From positions 1 through 20,920 of the forward strand of contig CAJWZG010000017.1 in NCBI GenBank assembly GCA_913049565.1: a DNA stretch of 20,920 nt. Direction: 5' to 3'. How positions within the stretch are numbered: position 1 is the first letter of the stretch; the number at the start of each line of letters is the position of its first letter. This stretch comes from an uncultured Gammaproteobacteria bacterium (GTDB lineage Bacteria > Pseudomonadota > Gammaproteobacteria > Pseudomonadales > Azotimanducaceae_A). A program made the translations under genes and the position numbers. The notes below the pieces were generated by a model that was given only the letters and a program-made list of their open reading frames with translations, had not been told where the DNA came from and did no database searches. This document shows positions 1 through 7,471 of this stretch, one piece after another.

Positions 1-54
1 GTTGCCCCCACTAGCACCTGAAGCTAGCGTGTCTACCAATTTCACCACCTGGGC
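1..54 (-). tRNA. tRNA-Leu(CAG), 3' part cut off by window edge
   Basis: Read on the minus strand, the sequence from 54 down to 1 begins GCCCAGGTGGTGAAATTGG, the acceptor strand and D-arm of a leucine tRNA. It continues into an anticodon stem CTAGC/GCTAG around the loop TTCAGGT, giving anticodon CAG. The start of the long variable arm typical of a class II tRNA is visible, and the T-arm and 3' acceptor strand lie beyond base 1. A tRNA-Leu beside rnr is also found in Pseudomonas. It is divergent from rnr. Confidence 0.93.
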
Positions 55-78
55 ATGCGTGGTCCGATAGGGTCGCGG

Positions 79-108
79 ACTTTACTTAACTCAAACGCAA
101 GGTGTCAA
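79..108 (-). promoter_or_regulatory. Putative sigma-70 promoter of tRNA-Leu
   Basis: On the minus strand a perfect -35 box TTGACA (108-103) is followed after 18 bp by a -10-like TAAAGT (84-79). A GC-rich stretch, CCGCGACC, sits where the discriminator would be, as in stringently controlled stable-RNA promoters. Transcription would start near 72, leaving a leader of under 20 nt before the tRNA. The -35 box lies on top of the proposed rnr start codon. This is a sequence match only. Confidence 0.5.
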
Positions 109-2459
109 TCTTGACGAAACCCAAGGGCGGGAAGCCGCCATCTACGTCATCCCTCAAAGCGGTTCGATTCAATGCGCGCACCCTGCTGGCCATGCTTTCA
201 GACAACCAACCGCGTTCTTGGAAATCGATAACTGAGACCCTTGGCGTTAAAGCACCCCATGAAATCAAACGAATACGCCAGCTCTTAAAAGGTTTGGTGA
301 GACAGGGGGAGGTCAAAGAGCTTGAAGGGCGCCACTATTTGTTAGGCGCCGCGGATCTGGATGAGGAGGCCAAAACCAAGCGACCTGTTGAACCCCTGGC
401 GGTAGAGCCTCTGAGTGCTGAGGTGCAGGGGTATGCGGGTAAACTGACCCTGGGTGGTTTACCCATCGCAAGACCACAAGACCGTCAGCAGAAAACACCA
501 TCCGTACGGCTCGGCGACCGCGTTTTGTACCGAGCAATTGAAACGGCAAATGGGCAGGCAGCGCAGATAGTTTCTGTGAGTGAGCGCAGCAACCGGCCCG
601 TGGTCGGTATCTTGAAGCAGCGTGGCCCAGATTGGGTTGTTGAACCTATCGCTCGAAGTTTTGAAGGGCGTGTTGGGCTCCCGGAAGGAAAGGGTGGTGC
701 AACCCTCGGCGATGCTGTCCGCGTGAAAATTGTGGATCAAGATCGGCACGGCCCCATCGGGCGCATTTTAGCGGTGATGCCTAACGCTTCAGTGGTAGCC
801 CAAGCCATCGAGGCTACCCTTGAGAGTTTAGACATCCCAAGGCATTGGCCTGAAGCGGTAATCCGGGCAGTTCAAAGATTGCCTTCCAACGTTGATGCTA
901 CCCAGCATCAAGCTCGGGAAGATATCAGCCATTTGCCTTTAGTCACGATTGATGGTGTCACTGCCAAAGACTTCGATGATGCGGTTTATGCTCAACCATT
1001 GGGTGGCCAGAAAGGCTGGCGTTTAATAGTGGCCATTGCAGATGTTGCAAATTATGTTAAACCGCGATCTGCGCTGGACGCCGAAGCGTCTATACGCACA
1101 ACGTCGGTGTATTTGCCCGGCCACGTCGTACCGATGCTGCCCGAAGCCATATCTAACGAGTTATGCTCGCTGAAGCCCAACGTCCCTCGATTGGCTCTGG
1201 TTTGCGATATGCAGGTATCTCGCAAGGGGATCGTGCGCTCCTATGCTTTTTACGAAGCCTTAATTCGCTCCCATGGTCGTCTCACCTATGAGGAAGTTCA
1301 GGCGCACTTAGATAATAAAACCCCCTTACCCTGCTCGGATGGAGATCGGGCTAAGGTCAACAAGTCGGTTGCCGCTTTAGCCCAAGTATATGCGGCTTTT
1401 CGCGAGGCGAAGGATACGCGTGGTGGATTGGATTTCGATAGTCGAGAAGGGGTCATTGACATTGAACAGGGCCATGTAACTGGCGTGCAACCAGTGTCGC
1501 GACTGCAAGCTCACATGATCATCGAAGAAGCAATGATCAACGCGAACGTTTGCGCGGCGGCGTTTATAGAGGCCAGCGACAGTCATTCGCTGTATCGAGT
1601 GCATGAAGCCCCTGACGCGCTCAAGCTAGAGACATTGCGCGAAGACCTGTTGGCCGTCGGGTTGCGCTTACCGGAGGGTGTGCCCAGCTCTAAAACGTAT
1701 CAGACCCTGCTTCGTGACATCGCTAGTAAGCATCAGGGCTGGCTGTATCAGCAGCTGGTATTGCGAAGTATGAAACAAGCAGTCTACGGTCCAAGCAACG
1801 CTGGGCACTTCGGCTTGGGGTTAGAACGGTATATGCATTTTACCAGCCCAATCCGCCGGTACCCTGATCTGCTCGTGCATCGCGCAATCAAATCCATCGT
1901 GCAAGGAAAGACCACTCGGGGTGAATGGGTGCCATCTACAGAGCAACTCATCGATCTAGGTGAGCATTGTTCAACGAATGAGCGTCGAGCAGAGTCGGCG
2001 GGCTGGACTGTTGAAGCCTGGCTAAAGTGTGATCTGGTTAAACAGCACCTTGGAGAACAGCTGCCGGGCACCGTTGCAGGAGTCACTGAATTTGGCTTGT
2101 TTGTCGATCTCGACGGCTTTTTTGTGCAGGGCCTACTGCACATATCTGATCTCGGCCACGATTACTTTCGGTATGACGCGAAAAAGCAGAGTCTCATCGG
2201 TGACCGCAGCGGCAAGAGGTTTACCCTGGGCGAATCGCTAATGGTTAGCATAGCCAATGTAGATCCACCCCAAGGAAAAATTGAGCTGCAACTGGTGGCG
2301 CCATTAAAAAAATCAGGGAAGCAGCGCGCTGCACCTCAAGCAAAAAAAGCGACCAGCGAGAAGCAAACCCAACAAAGTCAGAAGGTCAGCAAACAAAAAA
2401 GGAAAAAACAAACGACCCCCAAGGGCGTAAAGCGGCGTAAGAGCAAGAGTGATGGATGA
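102..2459 (+). CDS. rnr: Ribonuclease R (3'-5' exoribonuclease)
   Basis: RNase R degrades structured RNA processively from the 3' end in the cytoplasm and acts in rRNA quality control, mRNA decay and trans-translation. The 785-residue protein has the family layout: an N-terminal winged-helix region (about 22-85), cold-shock/OB domains (about 110-260), the RNB catalytic domain (about 275-610), an S1 domain (about 650-735) and a Lys-rich tail (about 740-785). The metal-binding motif is intact, with Asp284, Asp290, Asp292 and Asp293 in TIDGVTAKDFDDAVY. The start is uncertain. GTG at 102 has its AAGG directly against it, while an in-frame TTG at 111 has AAGGTG (99-104) at better spacing. The 3' end overlaps rlmB by 8 bp, suggesting co-expression. 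The family assignment is secure. Confidence 0.97.
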   Translation: MSILTKPKGGKPPSTSSLKAVRFNARTLLAMLSDNQPRSWKSITETLGVKAPHEIKRIRQLLKGLVRQGEVKELEGRHYLLGAADLDEEAKTKRPVEPLAVEPLSAEVQGYAGKLTLGGLPIARPQDRQQKTPSVRLGDRVLYRAIETANGQAAQIVSVSERSNRPVVGILKQRGPDWVVEPIARSFEGRVGLPEGKGGATLGDAVRVKIVDQDRHGPIGRILAVMPNASVVAQAIEATLESLDIPRHWPEAVIRAVQRLPSNVDATQHQAREDISHLPLVTIDGVTAKDFDDAVYAQPLGGQKGWRLIVAIADVANYVKPRSALDAEASIRTTSVYLPGHVVPMLPEAISNELCSLKPNVPRLALVCDMQVSRKGIVRSYAFYEALIRSHGRLTYEEVQAHLDNKTPLPCSDGDRAKVNKSVAALAQVYAAFREAKDTRGGLDFDSREGVIDIEQGHVTGVQPVSRLQAHMIIEEAMINANVCAAAFIEASDSHSLYRVHEAPDALKLETLREDLLAVGLRLPEGVPSSKTYQTLLRDIASKHQGWLYQQLVLRSMKQAVYGPSNAGHFGLGLERYMHFTSPIRRYPDLLVHRAIKSIVQGKTTRGEWVPSTEQLIDLGEHCSTNERRAESAGWTVEAWLKCDLVKQHLGEQLPGTVAGVTEFGLFVDLDGFFVQGLLHISDLGHDYFRYDAKKQSLIGDRSGKRFTLGESLMVSIANVDPPQGKIELQLVAPLKKSGKQRAAPQAKKATSEKQTQQSQKVSKQKRKKQTTPKGVKRRKSKSDG

Positions 2460-3183
2460 AATTATCGGCATACAGGCTGTGCGGGCTGCACTTCGGGACA
2501 CGCCGAACTTGGCCCGCGCACTGTATTTGATGAAGGGCCGCCGAGACGCGCGATACAACGAGCTAATCGGAATGGCCAAAGACAGCGGTGTTCGATATCA
2601 AGTAGTGGAGGAAGCCTGGTTCAAACGCCGGGCGATTGAGGGCGCACATCAGGGGGTTTTGCTCGAATGCCACACTCGTACGTTGGCGAGCGAACAGGAT
2701 CTGCAGCAGCGTTGGGCGGAGCTAGGGCCAGTTCCTTTGGTATTGGTTCTCGACAGCATTACTGATCCGCGCAACTTTGGGGCGTGTTTGCGAACTGCAA
2801 ACGCGGCAGGGGTAGATGTGGTGATCGTGCCCAAGCGCAATAGTGCGCCTTTGAGTGCTGTGGCCCTAAAAACAGCTCAGGGCGGCGCCGAAGACCTGTT
2901 TATCGTTCAAGTGACGAATCTAGCTCGCACGTTGACCTGGTTAAAAGAGCAAGGTGTCTGGCTCTACGGCGCCGATGCCGATGGCGACCAAGTGTGGGGA
3001 TCACTCGACAGCGCTGCGGCTACGGCGCTGGTGATGGGTAGCGAAGGTCGTGGGCTGCGGCGTTTGACGCGTAGCCTGTGCGACAAACTGGTGAGCATTC
3101 CTATGCTGGGCAGGGTCGAAAGCCTCAATGTGAGTGTAGCTACAGGTATTTTTCTCTTCGAGGTGGTTAGACAACGTCAGTAG
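2452..3183 (+). CDS. rlmB: 23S rRNA 2'-O-methyltransferase (Gm2251), SPOUT family
   Basis: RlmB methylates the 2'-O of G2251 (E. coli numbering) in the 23S rRNA peptidyl-transferase P-loop, using S-adenosylmethionine. The 243-residue protein starts with the family's substrate-binding domain (IIGIQAVRAAL, then AHQGVLLE near 65-72). The SPOUT catalytic domain follows with its three motifs: DPRNFGACLRT (about 105-115), MGSEGRGL (about 195-202) and ESLNVSVATGIFLFE (about 223-237). ATG at 2452 is chosen because it matches the usual N-terminus; GTG at 2449 is an in-frame alternative one codon upstream. The start overlaps the last codons of rnr, so translational coupling is likely. The rnr-rlmB pair is conserved in gammaproteobacteria. 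Confidence 0.96.
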   Translation: MDEIIGIQAVRAALRDTPNLARALYLMKGRRDARYNELIGMAKDSGVRYQVVEEAWFKRRAIEGAHQGVLLECHTRTLASEQDLQQRWAELGPVPLVLVLDSITDPRNFGACLRTANAAGVDVVIVPKRNSAPLSAVALKTAQGGAEDLFIVQVTNLARTLTWLKEQGVWLYGADADGDQVWGSLDSAAATALVMGSEGRGLRRLTRSLCDKLVSIPMLGRVESLNVSVATGIFLFEVVRQRQ

Positions 3184-3225
3184 GTCCGGTCGGGATTTGG
3201 CCCTATGGCTTCAAAATTTTGTTGG

Positions 3226-3254
3226 TTGCGCTGACAACGCCAGCCCCCTAAAAT
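3226..3254 (+). promoter_or_regulatory. Candidate promoter of the rpsF operon
   Basis: TAAAAT (3249-3254) matches five of six -10 bases and lies 17 bp after a weak -35 (TTGCGC, 3226-3231). It is in the 167-bp gap after rlmB. Transcription from about 3261 would place the leader hairpin at 3301-3343 inside the mRNA. The -35 match is only partial. Confidence 0.4.
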
Positions 3255-3300
3255 GCTAGTCCGCTAAACATTGGCGGCCTGGTCTATAGCCCAGCAACAT

Positions 3301-3343
3301 CCTTGCTCCACAGCGCTGAACGCTGGGGGCGTTAACCGTAAGG
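3301..3343 (+). promoter_or_regulatory. S6:S18-binding autoregulatory leader of rpsF
   Basis: The bases just before rpsF fold into the architecture known for the S6:S18 leader RNA. An outer helix pairs CCTT (3301-3304) with AAGG (3340-3343). An inner stem pairs GCTCC-CAGCG (3305-3315, bulged A at 3310) with CGCTG-GGGGC (3321-3330) around the loop CTGAA. A long 3' bulge (3331-3339) contains ACCG, the element that mimics the S6:S18 site in 16S rRNA. The AAGG of the outer helix is also the Shine-Dalgarno of rpsF. Binding of S6:S18 would therefore hide the ribosome site, giving feedback on rpsF-rpsR. The fold is seen directly; the regulation is known for the family. Confidence 0.8.
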
Positions 3344-3350
3344 AAGCGCA

Positions 3351-3815
3351 ATGCGACATTATGAAATTGTATTTTTAGTGCACCCCGATCAAAGCGATCA
3401 AGTGCCTGGCATGATCGAACGCTATCAAGGCGTCATAGAACGCGGTAACGGCGTGGTGCATCGCACTGAAGACTGGGGCCGTCGCCAGCTGGCATACCCG
3501 ATCGCCAAAATTCACAAAGCCCATTACATCCTAATGAATGTTGAAGTGGGCCAAGAAACCATTGAAGAACTCGAAAGTGCGTTTCGTTTCAACGACGCTG
3601 TTATCCGCAACCTCATCATTCGCCGGGACGCTGCTGAAACAGGCAATTCCAAGCTCTACGAAGAGGAATTGCGAGAGCAGGAAAAAGATCGCGAGCGCGA
3701 CCGACGTAGACAGGAAGAGTCCGCGTCTCGAGCTGCTGCTGAGCCTGCGCCCGAAGCACCGCAGGAAGGGGAGGCAGCTGCCGAAGAGCCAGAATCTACA
3801 GAGGAGAACGCATAA
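3351..3815 (+). CDS. rpsF: 30S ribosomal protein S6
   Basis: S6 sits on the platform of the 30S subunit as a heterodimer with S18. The N-terminal 95 residues are the conserved ferredoxin-like fold ([14 protein letters not shown], then [11 protein letters not shown], then [12 protein letters not shown]). At 154 residues it is about 20 longer than the E. coli protein. The excess is a charged tail from about residue 103: first Glu/Arg-rich, then Ala/Pro/Glu-rich, ending [10 protein letters not shown]. In E. coli, RimK adds glutamates to the S6 C-terminus, but whether this tail is a substrate is unknown. It starts with ATG 5 nt after TAAGGAAG, inside the predicted leader fold. It overlaps rpsR by one base (TAATG), so the two are coupled. 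Confidence 0.98.
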   Translation: MRHYEIVFLVHPDQSDQVPGMIERYQGVIERGNGVVHRTEDWGRRQLAYPIAKIHKAHYILMNVEVGQETIEELESAFRFNDAVIRNLIIRRDAAETGNSKLYEEELREQEKDRERDRRRQEESASRAAAEPAPEAPQEGEAAAEEPESTEENA

Positions 3816-4027
3816 TGAGAGGTGGAAGAAGACCGCAGGTTCAGTTCAAAGACCTCGAGGTAGACTATAAAGATCTGGACTCATTGCGCCAGTTCGTTGG
3901 CGAAACAGGCAAGATCGTGCCCAGCCGAATCACTGGCGCATCTGCACGATTTCAGCGTAATTTGGCGAAGCAAGTGAAACGTGCTCGTTACTTGGCGCTG
4001 ATTCCTTATACCGACCAACATAAATAG
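3815..4027 (+). CDS. rpsR: 30S ribosomal protein S18
   Basis: S18 is the partner of S6 on the 30S platform and forms the RNA-binding half of the heterodimer. The 70-residue protein carries the family core, with [31 protein letters not shown] and [15 protein letters not shown]. It is about five residues shorter than E. coli S18. The N-terminal segment that in E. coli carries an RRRK-x-C motif is replaced by [10 protein letters not shown], so the Cys is absent. The start codon shares its A with the rpsF stop, and rplI follows after 15 bp. No priB or extra membrane-protein gene intervenes, unlike E. coli and Pseudomonas. Confidence 0.98.
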   Translation: MRGGRRPQVQFKDLEVDYKDLDSLRQFVGETGKIVPSRITGASARFQRNLAKQVKRARYLALIPYTDQHK

Positions 4028-4042
4028 CGCGGAGGTATAACC

Positions 4043-4489
4043 ATGAACGTAATTTTATTGGAACGGCTGAATAATCTGGGTGACTTAGGTGACGAGGTGT
4101 CAGTGAAACCCGGTTTTGCCCGCAACTTTTTAATCCCCCAGCAAAAAGCGGTTCAAGCTAATGCGGCAAATCGTGAGGTGTTTGAGGCTCGCCGCGCAGA
4201 TCTTGAGAAAAATGCAAACGAGAAGCTGGCGGTAGCACAAAGCCGAGCGGAAAAACTGCAAGAGCATATCGTCACTATCATGATGAAAGCCGGCGAAGAA
4301 GGCCGGCTGTATGGCTCGGTGGGTACTCAGAATATCGCTGATGCGCTGGTCGCAGAAGGTCATGAAGTAGAACGTGCCGAAGTTCGAATGCCAGAAGGCG
4401 CGATTCGAGCGCTGGGTGAATTTGATATCGCATTGCAGTTGCATTCAGATGTAACGGTGAACATCAAAGTCGCCGTGGTAGAAGAGTGA
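4043..4489 (+). CDS. rplI: 50S ribosomal protein L9
   Basis: L9 binds 23S rRNA at the base of the L1 stalk and extends from the 50S subunit, where it helps keep reading frame. The 148 residues (E. coli has 149) show the N-terminal RNA-binding domain (MNVILLERLNNLGDLGDEV, then VKPGFARNFLIPQ), the long connecting helix (about 41-75) and the C-terminal domain (GEEGRLYGSVGTQNIADAL through VTVNIKV). GGAGG at 4031-4035 is a well-placed Shine-Dalgarno. It is the last gene of the rpsF operon, followed by a strong intrinsic terminator. Confidence 0.98.
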   Translation: MNVILLERLNNLGDLGDEVSVKPGFARNFLIPQQKAVQANAANREVFEARRADLEKNANEKLAVAQSRAEKLQEHIVTIMMKAGEEGRLYGSVGTQNIADALVAEGHEVERAEVRMPEGAIRALGEFDIALQLHSDVTVNIKVAVVEE

Positions 4490-4528
4490 GTAGCGTTGGC
4501 GTCTAGGATGCTGATCAATCTAGGGAAG

Positions 4529-4553
4529 AGCGGGCGTTAGCCCGCTTTTTTTT
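4529..4553 (+). terminator. Rho-independent terminator after rplI
   Basis: A perfect 7-bp stem AGCGGGC/GCCCGCT (4529-4535 with 4540-4546) closes a four-base loop GTTA and runs into eight T residues (4546-4553). It lies 40 bp after the rplI stop and ends the ribosomal protein operon. It is the only clear intrinsic terminator in the window. Confidence 0.92.
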
Positions 4554-4695
4554 GGTTCTTCATGGAGCGTTAGGCGGCAACAGCCAATGCAGGCAGCGCT
4601 GGTTCAGTTAAAACACACGAACCCTTGCAATCCACAGTGGATAGGAGGAATCTTCCAAGGCCTCAGTCGTCCACCCAGATCCAACAAACATCACC

Positions 4696-6075
4696 ATGTC
4701 TGAATATCTACCCGACAACAGTCCTGTTACCGCGCTCAAAGTACCTCCCCATTCCATAGAGGCAGAGCAGTCTGTGCTGGGTGGACTGATGTTGAACGAT
4801 CAAGCTTGGTTTGACCTCATAGAAATCGTGGCGGCGTCTGATTTCTACCGTACACAACATCAAATCATATTTGATGCGATGAACGAATTGGCGTCGGATG
4901 ATGCACCTCTTGACGCAGTGACGGTTTCCGAGCGTCTTTCGTCGAGAGGCCTGCTGGAGAAAGCCGGTGGTATTAGCTATCTGGCTGAGCTGACGGAATC
5001 TACGCCCGGAGCCAGCAATGTTCTGGCCTATGGGAAAATCGTGCGCGAAAGCTCGGTACTGCGCCAACTCATTGGTGCAGCGAACCAGATCGCAGATTCG
5101 GCATTTACGCCAGACGGGCGTGATACGAACACCCTGCTGGAACTGGCGGAGCAATCAGTTTTTCAGATTGCTGAGAACCGTCTGAAAGATAGCGGACCGG
5201 AGAAAGTTGGTCCGCTTTTGACTAAAGCAGTGGAAAGAGTGGAATTTCTGCGCGAAAACAAAAATGCGCTAACCGGCGAGGCCTCAGGTTTTGCAGATCT
5301 GGATCGTATGACCACAGGGTGGCAAAAGTCTGATTTAGTGATCGTAGCTGCGCGTCCTTCGATGGGTAAGACAGCTTTTGCCGTGAACATGGTTGAGCAT
5401 GCTGTGATGACTGGTGGTGCGGTTTTGGTTTTTAGTATGGAAATGCCTGCTGAGCAGATTGTCATGCGTATGCTGTCTAGTTTGGGGCGCATTGATCAGA
5501 CACGTCTGCGGACAGGCGATTTGAAAGACGAGGATTGGACGCGCTTCGCCAGCGCGGTTAGCCAACTCAAAGATAAGAGGCTGTACATCGATGATACAGC
5601 TGCGTTGACGCCCGGCGAGGTGCGCTCTCGAGCCCGACGAGTGGCGCGTGAGGCTGGTGACCTCAATATGATTATGGTGGATTACCTGCAGCTCATGCGC
5701 ACAGCTAAGGACAGTGAAAATCGGGCAACGGAAATATCCGAAATTTCTCGTGCACTGAAAGCTCTGGCGAAAGAAATGAAGTGTCCGGTAGTGGCGCTTT
5801 CTCAGCTCAACCGGCAGCTCGAATCGCGCCCTGATAAACGCCCAATGAACAGCGACTTGCGAGAATCCGGGGCAATTGAGCAAGACGCCGACGTCATTTT
5901 GTTCATCTATCGGGATGAAGTGTATAACGAAAATACCGAAGATTTAGGCATTGCTGAGATCATCATAGGCAAGCAGCGTAATGGTCCTATTGGCAAGGTA
6001 AAGCTCAAGTTCACCGGTAATCTCACCAAGTTTGAAGACCTTGCCCATGAGATGTACAACGACTTTGTGCATTAA
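4696..6075 (+). CDS. dnaB: Replicative DNA helicase DnaB
   Basis: DnaB is the hexameric 5'-3' helicase that unwinds DNA at the replication fork. The 459-residue protein has the N-terminal DnaG/DnaC-contact domain (about 15-115; PPHSIEAEQSVLGGLML) and the RecA-like ATPase domain (about 185-455). Walker A is ARPSMGKT (219-226), the H1a region is SMEMPAEQIVMRM, Walker B is IMVDYLQL, and the DnaB-type LSQLNRQLESRPDKRP and SGAIEQDADVILFIYR segments follow. The ATG has no Shine-Dalgarno. An AGGAGG lies 47 nt upstream (4643-4648) with no start codon placed to use it. In many relatives alr follows dnaB; here radA does, after 19 bp. Confidence 0.98.
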   Translation: MSEYLPDNSPVTALKVPPHSIEAEQSVLGGLMLNDQAWFDLIEIVAASDFYRTQHQIIFDAMNELASDDAPLDAVTVSERLSSRGLLEKAGGISYLAELTESTPGASNVLAYGKIVRESSVLRQLIGAANQIADSAFTPDGRDTNTLLELAEQSVFQIAENRLKDSGPEKVGPLLTKAVERVEFLRENKNALTGEASGFADLDRMTTGWQKSDLVIVAARPSMGKTAFAVNMVEHAVMTGGAVLVFSMEMPAEQIVMRMLSSLGRIDQTRLRTGDLKDEDWTRFASAVSQLKDKRLYIDDTAALTPGEVRSRARRVAREAGDLNMIMVDYLQLMRTAKDSENRATEISEISRALKALAKEMKCPVVALSQLNRQLESRPDKRPMNSDLRESGAIEQDADVILFIYRDEVYNENTEDLGIAEIIIGKQRNGPIGKVKLKFTGNLTKFEDLAHEMYNDFVH

Positions 6076-6094
6076 GGCTCGGTAGCTTCCCTCG

Positions 6095-7459
6095 ATGGCG
6101 AAGTCAAAAATCAAGTCAGCCTATGTCTGCGACGATTGCGGTGCCGAGCATGGCAAGTGGCAAGGACAATGTAGTGCCTGTGGCGCGTGGAATACGTTGA
6201 GTCGGGTCAACATCACGCCGGTGTCGTCTGCGAGCGTCGGCTATGCGGGAGTTACCGCCGAGGCAAAAAAACTCAGTGATATAGAGGCAGTTGAATCCGA
6301 ACGCATAGGCACCGGCTTTGCCGAACTTGATCGCGTATTGGGTGGAGGTTTTGTGCCGGGTTCAGTGGTGCTGATTGGTGGCGATCCCGGCGCCGGTAAG
6401 AGCACGCTGCTTTTACAGGCATCAACGACGCTTGCGCAGACGCAGGGTGTGCTCTACGTCACTGGTGAAGAATCGTTGCAACAATTGGCGTTGCGAGCAC
6501 AAAGGCTGCAGCTACCTATGGACGGTCTGACAGTGGCCGCAGAGACCCGGGCAGAAGTAATCGCCAAGCTGGTCGAAACTCAGCGGCCTAAAATCGTCGT
6601 GTTAGATTCCATCCAGGTAATGCAAATGGAGTCTTTAGATTCTACGCCGGGCTCCGTTGCTCAGGTGCGGGAAACCGCTTCATTTTTTACTCGCCTCGCC
6701 AAACAGCATGACATCGTCATCGTATTGGTCGGACATATTACGAAAGAAGGCGGTATCGCGGGCCCTAAAGTGCTAGAGCATATGATCGATTGTTTCATGA
6801 TGCTGGATAGCCCCGCCGGCAGTCGGTACCGCACTTTGCGCGGCCATAAGAATCGCTTCGGCGCAGTGAATGAGCTTGGCATTTTTGCGATGACTGACCT
6901 AGGAATGAAAGAGGTTGCCAATCCGTCTGCAATTTTTTTGCAGCGTGGTGACGTCGACTCACCGGGCAGTATTGCCACGGTTACCTGGGAAGGTACTCGC
7001 CCACTACTGGTAGAGCTTCAGGCTTTAGTCGATGACGTGGCGGGCGGTCATCCCAAGCGGGTGGCAGTAGGTCTCGATCAGCAGCGGTTGGCTATGCATT
7101 TGGCGGTTCTGCATCGACACTGCGGCATCGCTCTTGGTGACCAAGATGTTTTTGCCAACGTGGTCGGTGGCGTTAGGATCACCGAAACCGGCGCTGACCT
7201 TGCGTTACTGCTCGCGGTGTTGGGTTCTTTTCGTGATCGGGTGTTATCTCGGGAACTTATCGTGTTTGGCGAGCTGGGTTTAACCGGCGAGCTTAGGCCA
7301 GTCGCTAACGGTCAAGAACGGCTGCGTGAGGCTTCCAAGCATGGCTTTAAGTACGCGATAGTCCCGTTCGCCAACCGCCCGAAAGCAACGGTTGGCAATA
7401 TGCGGGTGCACGGAGTGAAGACACTGTCCGCTGCCCTCGAGGTGCTGCAATCGCTCTAG
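6095..7459 (+). CDS. radA: DNA repair protein RadA (Sms), branch-migration helicase
   Basis: RadA is a DnaB-type ATPase that drives branch migration of RecA recombination intermediates and helps repair stalled forks. The 454 residues contain an N-terminal zinc finger (Cys12, Cys15, Cys26, Cys29). A RecA-like domain carries Walker A GGDPGAGKST (95-104) and the RadA-specific KNRFG motif (252-256). A C-terminal Lon-protease-like (S16) domain includes GELGLTGELRPV. Length and motifs match the family throughout. It probably shares a transcript with dnaB. It converges on ettA with 12 bp between the stop codons and no hairpin terminator there. Confidence 0.97.
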   Translation: MAKSKIKSAYVCDDCGAEHGKWQGQCSACGAWNTLSRVNITPVSSASVGYAGVTAEAKKLSDIEAVESERIGTGFAELDRVLGGGFVPGSVVLIGGDPGAGKSTLLLQASTTLAQTQGVLYVTGEESLQQLALRAQRLQLPMDGLTVAAETRAEVIAKLVETQRPKIVVLDSIQVMQMESLDSTPGSVAQVRETASFFTRLAKQHDIVIVLVGHITKEGGIAGPKVLEHMIDCFMMLDSPAGSRYRTLRGHKNRFGAVNELGIFAMTDLGMKEVANPSAIFLQRGDVDSPGSIATVTWEGTRPLLVELQALVDDVAGGHPKRVAVGLDQQRLAMHLAVLHRHCGIALGDQDVFANVVGGVRITETGADLALLLAVLGSFRDRVLSRELIVFGELGLTGELRPVANGQERLREASKHGFKYAIVPFANRPKATVGNMRVHGVKTLSAALEVLQSL

Positions 7460-7471
7460 TATGTTTCTGTA

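Noticed and set aside
3538..3870. 110-codon open frame in a second plus frame across rpsF and rpsR
   Set aside because: It lies inside two confirmed ribosomal protein genes, has no recognisable similarity, and is explained by the base composition of the charged S6 tail.
7460..7471. Bidirectional terminator between radA and ettA
   Set aside because: The 12-bp gap holds no inverted repeat or T-tract.
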